Part shown: one piece after another, positions 59,053-64,000 of the stretch
How the letters are laid out: each line of letters starts with the position of its first letter
Numbering within the stretch: the stretch's first letter is position 1
From: Theobroma cacao
Taxonomy: Eukaryota > Streptophyta > Magnoliopsida > Malvales > Malvaceae
Assembly: GCF_000208745.1 (NCBI RefSeq)
Contig: NC_030856.1
Location: 17,105,983-17,169,982 of the forward strand
Length of the DNA: 64,000 bases
Direction of reading: 5' to 3'
The notes under the pieces: generated by a model
What the model was told of the DNA's origin: nothing
Databases searched by the model: none
The model's input: only the letters and a program-made list of their open reading frames with translations
Position numbers and translations under genes: made by a program

Positions 59053-59678
59053 TCAGATGTCCTCAATAAATACCACCATGAACTTGTCCAAATAGGGCTT
59101 GAACACTTGGTTCATCAAATCCATAAAGGCCATAGGGGCGTTCGTAAGCTCAAACGTCATCACCAAGAACTCATAGTGCCCATATCTTGTTCGAAATGCA
59201 GTCTTGGGTATATCTTCATTCTGGATCATCAATTGATGGTACCCAGATCCCAGATTTATCTTAAAGAAACATTTTGCGCGTTGTAGTTGATCAAATAAAT
59301 CATCTATTCTTGGAAAGGGGTACTTATTCTTCACCATCACTTTATTAAGCTGTCGGTAGTCAATGCACAGTCTAAGCGACCCATCTTTCTCTTTACAAAT
59401 AGCACCAGTGCTCCCCATGGTGAGATGCTAGGTCGGATGAAACCTTTATCCAATAAATCTTCTAACTGACACTTAAGCTCTTTAAGCTCCGTAGGTGCCA
59501 TTCTATATGGGGGTATGGATATAGGTCTAGTGTCAAGAGTCAAATCTATGCAAAATTCAATCTCTCGCTCTAGAGGTAAACCTGGTAGTTCCTCAGGAAA
59601 TACATCCTTCAACTTATTCACCACCGACACTTGGCTTATATCTCCAACCTTCGCTTGAGTAACCCTTACCACACCCAA
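59053..59678 (-). pseudogene. Reverse transcriptase core with frameshift and altered YxDD
   Basis: 59678-59337 reads [20 protein letters not shown] and [21 protein letters not shown] frameshift inside the following Lys-rich stretch switches to 59418-59053: [60 protein letters not shown], ending FIEDI and a stop. The catalytic DD is ED here, so the polymerase would be dead. A second frameshift separates it from 58996. Confidence 0.92.
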
Positions 59679-60164
59679 GTAACCTAAACAACCCTATCTT
59701 AATAGCTTTCTAGTAGACATGGTCGATATCAAATTAGTTGGAACATTACTCCTATCCCCCTGAATACTAAATGGTGGCTCATCCGGGAAATGAAATCTAA
59801 CCAATATATGGTAACAGTCCACACTTGTATGACAGGGTGATAACTAATCCATCCCAAAGATCACGTCAAAATCTAAGGTGTCTAACACCACCAAATTCAC
59901 CAAAGTGTCCTTGTCCTTGACTAGAACTATGCAGGACTCATATTCCCATTCGACAACAAATACCTCCATTAAAGTAGTAGACACCATTAACTGTTCTTCT
60001 CTTTTAACACAATCATTACCCAAACGAGATGCAAAGCATAGAGAAATAAAAGAATGGGTAGCACCAGCATCAAACAATACCCGAGCATTCATATTACAGA
60101 TTGAAAGAATACCTAATGCCACTGCATTGGACGTTTGAGCCTCTTGTCGTGTTAAAGCAAACAC
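59679..60164 (-). pseudogene. Aspartic protease region
   Basis: Open from 60164 to 59844: residues 31-38 are FDAGATHS, a normal chromovirus protease active site (codons near 60054-60073), followed by FISLCFASRLG, MVSTTLMEVFVVEWEYESC and LDFDVIFGMD. A stop at the next codon, then an interrupted linker to RT. In the same frame as gag. Confidence 0.88.
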
Positions 60165-61583
60165 CCTTAGTTGACCCCTACCAGCAGAACTCTAACGTCC
60201 AGACCTAGAAGGCTTGCCCTGAGAGGAAGTAGCAACACCTCTACCTCTTGATCCGCTTGCCTCCCAATCAGATGAGGTGGCTACTGAAGGAGCGGACGAA
60301 GTTGGCTGGCTAGAGTCGTGAGCAAAACCTTGCGATTGATGAGCCATGGGGCAATTCCACCTAATATGTCCAGATTGACCACACCCATAACAAACTCTCA
60401 AAGTACGAAAGCATCGCCCGCTATGTCGTCCCCCACAATTAGTGCAATGTTTGATAACTTGACTTCCCTATCTTGAATCTTGCTACCTTCCAGCATTAAA
60501 AGTCCTTTGTCCCACCCCAATACTAACACCAGGTGAGTCACTTCCCTTTTGGGGCAATCGTGAGTCCCGTTGTGGACCCTGACGGTTAGAAGATGAAACA
60601 CCACTGTTGAAATCTCTACGGCCTTGATAACCCTCTATCGTGGCCATTTTTACTCTATCCCTCACAGCCCTACTCTCATTGATCCTCATCTTAATGCGCC
60701 GAGCACAATCCACTATTATGGAGTAGGTTTTAAAATCTCGAGATGCCACAGCCCTAAACAATGGCTCTATTAGCCCATATACAAACCTCTGAATCTTCAT
60801 CTCCTCAATGGAAAGTAGATAGGGTGCATACCGAGCCATCTGCGTAAATTTGATGTCGTATTCTGACACTGTCATACTTGGGGCCTGTACCAGAGTTTCA
60901 AACTCCCTAGCTCTGGCATTACGTACACTTAATGGTAAAAATCGATCCAAGAAAGCTGTACTGAACTCAATCCAAGTCAACGGTGCTGCGTCTGCTGGTC
61001 TACCTTTACCTAAAGAGTTATACCACTCTTACGCCATGTCCTCCAATCAGAAGGCGACTAGCTCGACTAATTGGACACTAGAACATCTTAAGGCTTTACA
61101 AATTTTCTCCATCTTATCTAAGAAAATTTGGGGTTTCTCCGACGCATCAGATCCTAAAAATTATAGAGGCTTAAGCTTGAGAAAATCGGGAAGAGAAATC
61201 TCTAAATGACCCCTTTCAACCTCATGATGTTAGAAATTGGCCTATCCTTGAGAGCTAGGGGATTCTTGTACTGTAGGTCTCCCCTCCACTATCCTTTGTA
61301 TATCATCCATACGGGTCACCATCATCTCTACAACCCGGTCGACTCATTGTAGGCCTGCCACCAAATCCTCAATGGTAATACCCCTGGTTGGTTGTCTATC
61401 TGCATCACTTGAAAACTATCCTTCCTCTTGCCTACTCATAAGCGTATCCACCCTCACTAGCCTAGTGGCCCTGCCACGTCTACCTCAGCCCCTAAAGTTG
61501 GATGCCCATGGCCTATCTATCATCTCATTAGGGGCATCTTGCTCCCCCATCCATCTTGAGGTAGCTCGTGTCTTAAGCGACAT
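60165..61583 (-). pseudogene. gag with zinc knuckle
   Basis: The ATG (RC of CAT at 61581-61583) starts MSLKTRATSRWMGEQDAP, matching the gag start at 32309. In-frame stops occur from codon 33 on. 60980-60483 is a 166-codon open stretch covering the capsid-like domain ([59 protein letters not shown]). 60401-60192 holds an intact CCHC knuckle [15 protein letters not shown]. The whole gag-protease-early RT stretch stays in one frame, so the original was a single polyprotein. The plus-strand frames 60850-61209 and 59878-60138 are shadows. Confidence 0.9.
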
Positions 61584-61791
61584 TCTTACCTAGACTAGAG
61601 CAAATACCTATTATTAAACACATTTTCTATAATCATATATAAAGGAAAAGGTGGTTTCAAAGATAGGGAATCTATGAGGTACCTTGGTTGTAAAATGTGT
61701 CGCGGTTCACACTTCACAACTGAAGTTCCCACATAAAGACCCGACACTCCGCTGTACGAACACAAAAAAGTCCTAAGACCTAGACAACCTA

Positions 61792-61805
61792 GGGCTCTGA
61801 TACCA
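61792..61805 (-). other. Primer binding site of the minus-strand chromovirus
   Basis: The reverse complement reads TGGTATCAGAGCCC, separated from the LTR end (61810) by four bases. Confidence 0.9.
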
Positions 61806-61809
61806 ACAT

Positions 61810-64000
61810 TGTCATGACCCAAATATCTGGTCGTGACCGGCGTATGGACCCAATGAGCATAGCCACTAAGTCCAAGGAAGCCTATTTATATAACCTATTC
61901 ATCAATCTATTGAGCATTCCCAAAGTCACATTTCGTGATCTCAACTGTAAGTACTTGAATGATATTCTACCATGATCAAATATTCGCATGTATATATATA
62001 TATATATTACCCCAAAATGGTGCTAACCATCGCTAACTCATATTGGTGTTACCATTCCAAGTATATATATATATATATATATTGTCTCAGACAAGTATCT
62101 TAAAAATTTACATTTCGTTTATCTATATATAGCATAAAGACACTCGACTTCCAGCGGAGCGACCTTGGCGAAGGTACAGCTATTGAATGCTGAGATACCT
62201 ACCAAAGAGACTAGACCACATGGACACCTTGACCTAGGTTCCAACTACCTTCTGATCTGAAAACATGAAGTTGAAAACTGTGAGTATGAACTCAATGAGT
62301 GAACGTAGGAAGAGAACAAGCAATTGATAAGGAAAATTTAAAAATCATGATGCACTTGTTTTGAAAACAATGCAATTTAGTTTAATTTCTGCCATAAACC
62401 CCTTATTTTGAACATTGGTAAATAAACTCTTAGTGTTGCAAAGACCCATGCTCAATCATGAAGATAAAAGAGTGAAGAAAAATTATATAAAAAACCGAGC
62501 AAGGTAGCAACATGATAACACGTTTCTTGCTGCAGCAAAAGGCATTCTCGGTTTGCATATGTTTTGATTTTTTAAGTATACCTCCCACTACAGAAGTTCA
62601 ATTGACATGCTTGTTAGGTCATTAGAAAGCTAAGAGGTAGGGATACGACTTTAATGTTTACTATTTTGCCTAGTTTCGAAAGGAAGGTGGTCAAAATCAC
62701 TGTCAAAGTTACAACACTGCCCCACCACCTGAGAGTTTCTGGCTGCAGCGAGAATTTATTTTCGCTGTAGCCAAATTCCTTGCCGCAATAAACATCATTT
62801 TGAATATACTTAACAACTTTCACTGTCCAACATGCAAGATTCCACATACTTTACAATCACGTACTATATTCATAAACTTTCTACTATGCATGTATATATA
62901 TATAAACATGAATACCACCACCTCCCTCAGCCAACATGCACTCCCCACACGCACATCATTACCGGCATGTGCACTGCCCACTCCGCACATGCACAATTGT
63001 AAGTGCCACAACATCATCATTTGATTGGCATATGCACTGCCCACTTCGCATATGCATGGTTGTAGTTGTCACAACATCGTCATTCAACCAGCATATGCAC
63101 TGCCTAATCTGCACATGCACGGTTACATCAGTTACACAAAATTACTTAGCAATACATATCATACATTTTTATATACATATCAGCATCATATAAAGGTACT
63201 GAGATTCATCACAATCGTGTTGCACATCACCAAAATATTTCACTAAAGGCTTGTTCCCATGCATTTTATAGAAAAACAATTAAAATGTCTCAATCAACCA
63301 CATGTGCCTTAGTCCCAAAACATTTTGTGCAAATTCACTCACCAATATTTGTTGAATCTTTACTCGACTCCAACCTCCACTAATGGTCCAAATGGAATTG
63401 TGGGGCCTCGTTGAGACCTATCATCACAACAACATCACACCCAACCCGATTTGCATAATTATATTTCTAAAAGTTATCCACTAAATCATGTTTTGCTAGT
63501 TGTTTTTAACTAGCTTCCATCTACCATTAAGTGACTATTTTTTATCACTATTCTAGTCACACTACAATGAATAACCCACCTCAACTACAAAACACTCACC
63601 GATCTAGCCACTAGTCATTCTCAAGAACTTAAAAAAATCAATTCAATTTCACTACTCACCTCGGTAGTTTTGTAATTGAATTTCTTTCCTAAAAGCTTTC
63701 AAACTATCATGAAAATCTCACTTTCTCTCTCTAGAACGTCCAACTAGTGAGAGAGTGTAATAAGGAAGGTTTTTTTAGGGTTTTTTATAGTGAAAAGTTG
63801 AAGAGCACAAAGAACTTTGAGAAAGGGTGCACAAAAACATGAAAAACCGTGGTTAACTCAAGGAAATATATGGAAATTCAAGGCAAGCTTCCATGGGGGG
63901 GTGAGAGAATGTGGGAGAGGAAGGAGAAGAAGAAGAAGTGTTGGAAATTTGAAGAACATCCTAGAAACTTAGATTTTTATAGCTTAAGTTTATCTATTTC
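61810..64000 (-). repeat. 5' LTR of the minus-strand chromovirus (partial)
   Basis: Starts TGTCATGACCC on the plus strand and matches 54102 onward: acceptor near 62260, palindromes 62520-62540 and 62740-62770, module 62577-62720, TA repeats, 63-bp repeats 62965-63130, donor boundary 63659/63660 and an intact TATA box (RC 63974-63981). By comparison with the 3' LTR about 370 bp remain outside the window. Confidence 0.9.

Larger units (their letters stand above)
54102..64000 (-). mobile_element. Chromovirus (Ty3/gypsy), nearly full length, 5' LTR cut by window edge
   Basis: On the minus strand: 5' LTR (64000 and beyond to 61810), primer binding site, one polyprotein region (61583 to about 56739), polypurine tract and 3' LTR (56664-54102). 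It is the best preserved coding copy here, with only two frameshifts and a moderate number of stops. The LTRs are similar (roughly 93 percent over the first ~200 bases by eye). The left flank is ACCAT (54097-54101); the other duplication lies outside the window. It interrupts the Athila/Tat gag. Confidence 0.92.

Noticed and set aside
60850..61209. 119-codon open frame on the plus strand
   Set aside because: It is antisense to the gag domain on the minus strand. The frames at 59878-60138, 57457-57684, 33744-33986 and 36508-36717 are shadows likewise.
1..64000. Organellar insert, virus or bacterial contamination
   Set aside because: No organelle, viral or bacterial genes seen. Every recognisable coding relic is a plant LTR retrotransposon.

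Overview
This window is repeat-dense plant nuclear DNA, probably pericentromeric or other heterochromatin. I found no host protein-coding gene, tRNA gene or rRNA gene. Almost all of it is LTR retrotransposons inserted into one another. The plant assignment rests on Ty3/gypsy chromovirus polyproteins ending in a chromodomain, Athila/Tat-type gag and protease, Ty1/copia fragments, and primer binding sites of the initiator-Met type (TGGTATCAGAGC). The species cannot be named from the sequence.

Layout. (1) 1-12.7 kb: part of a minus-strand LTR (1-1188); a second LTR (1189-1236 plus 5261-6792) split by a 4.0-kb solo LTR (1237-5255, repeat GTGTT); a decayed gag-pol (about 7034-9330) that stops inside reverse transcriptase; a minus-strand copia 3' end (about 9770-10765); an inverted fragment of the second LTR; then a leader-like segment with 28-bp tandem repeats. 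(2) 12.7-26.8 kb: a four-level nest. The tandem repeat array is split by solo LTR 'X' (12690-26798, repeat ACAAA). X is split by a minus-strand chromovirus solo LTR (13846-26279). That LTR is split by a full-length plus-strand element (15239-24954, repeat CTATC) with 2.5-2.6-kb LTRs but almost no coding capacity, a LARD-like non-autonomous element. (3) 26.8-29.2 kb: unclassified repeats with GTAGTCGACTAC-type palindromes. (4) 29.2-54.1 kb: a minus-strand Athila/Tat-type relic whose 3' LTR is a second X copy. It is broken by a chromovirus (29488-45318), a plus-strand chromovirus solo LTR (51039-53226, repeat AAATG), and a probable copia LTR (about 48.7-50.2 kb). The chromovirus itself carries a solo LTR in its chromodomain (37075-39742) and a chimeric LTR insertion in its 3' LTR (42187-45004, repeat CCCAG). 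(5) 54.1-64 kb: a minus-strand chromovirus with both LTRs and a recognisable polyprotein carrying two frameshifts and several stops; it runs off the right edge.

No reading frame here looks functional. The coding relics carry stops of the C-to-T / G-to-A kind, frameshifts and altered catalytic residues. The LTRs are more interesting. They keep a TATA box, a CT-rich leader, two splice-donor-like and two acceptor-like signals in fixed order, clusters of perfect palindromes that differ by family, and a ~140-bp module. That module occurs nine times, in both orientations and in different positions, and in LTRs of at least two unrelated lineages. I consider this shuffled module plus palindromes the best candidate for an undescribed system.

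Three single N characters (2738, 16530, 52302) all sit in or beside TA repeats inside LTRs and look like assembly joins. The one at 16530 sits between two near-identical 103-bp copies and is probably an artefact.
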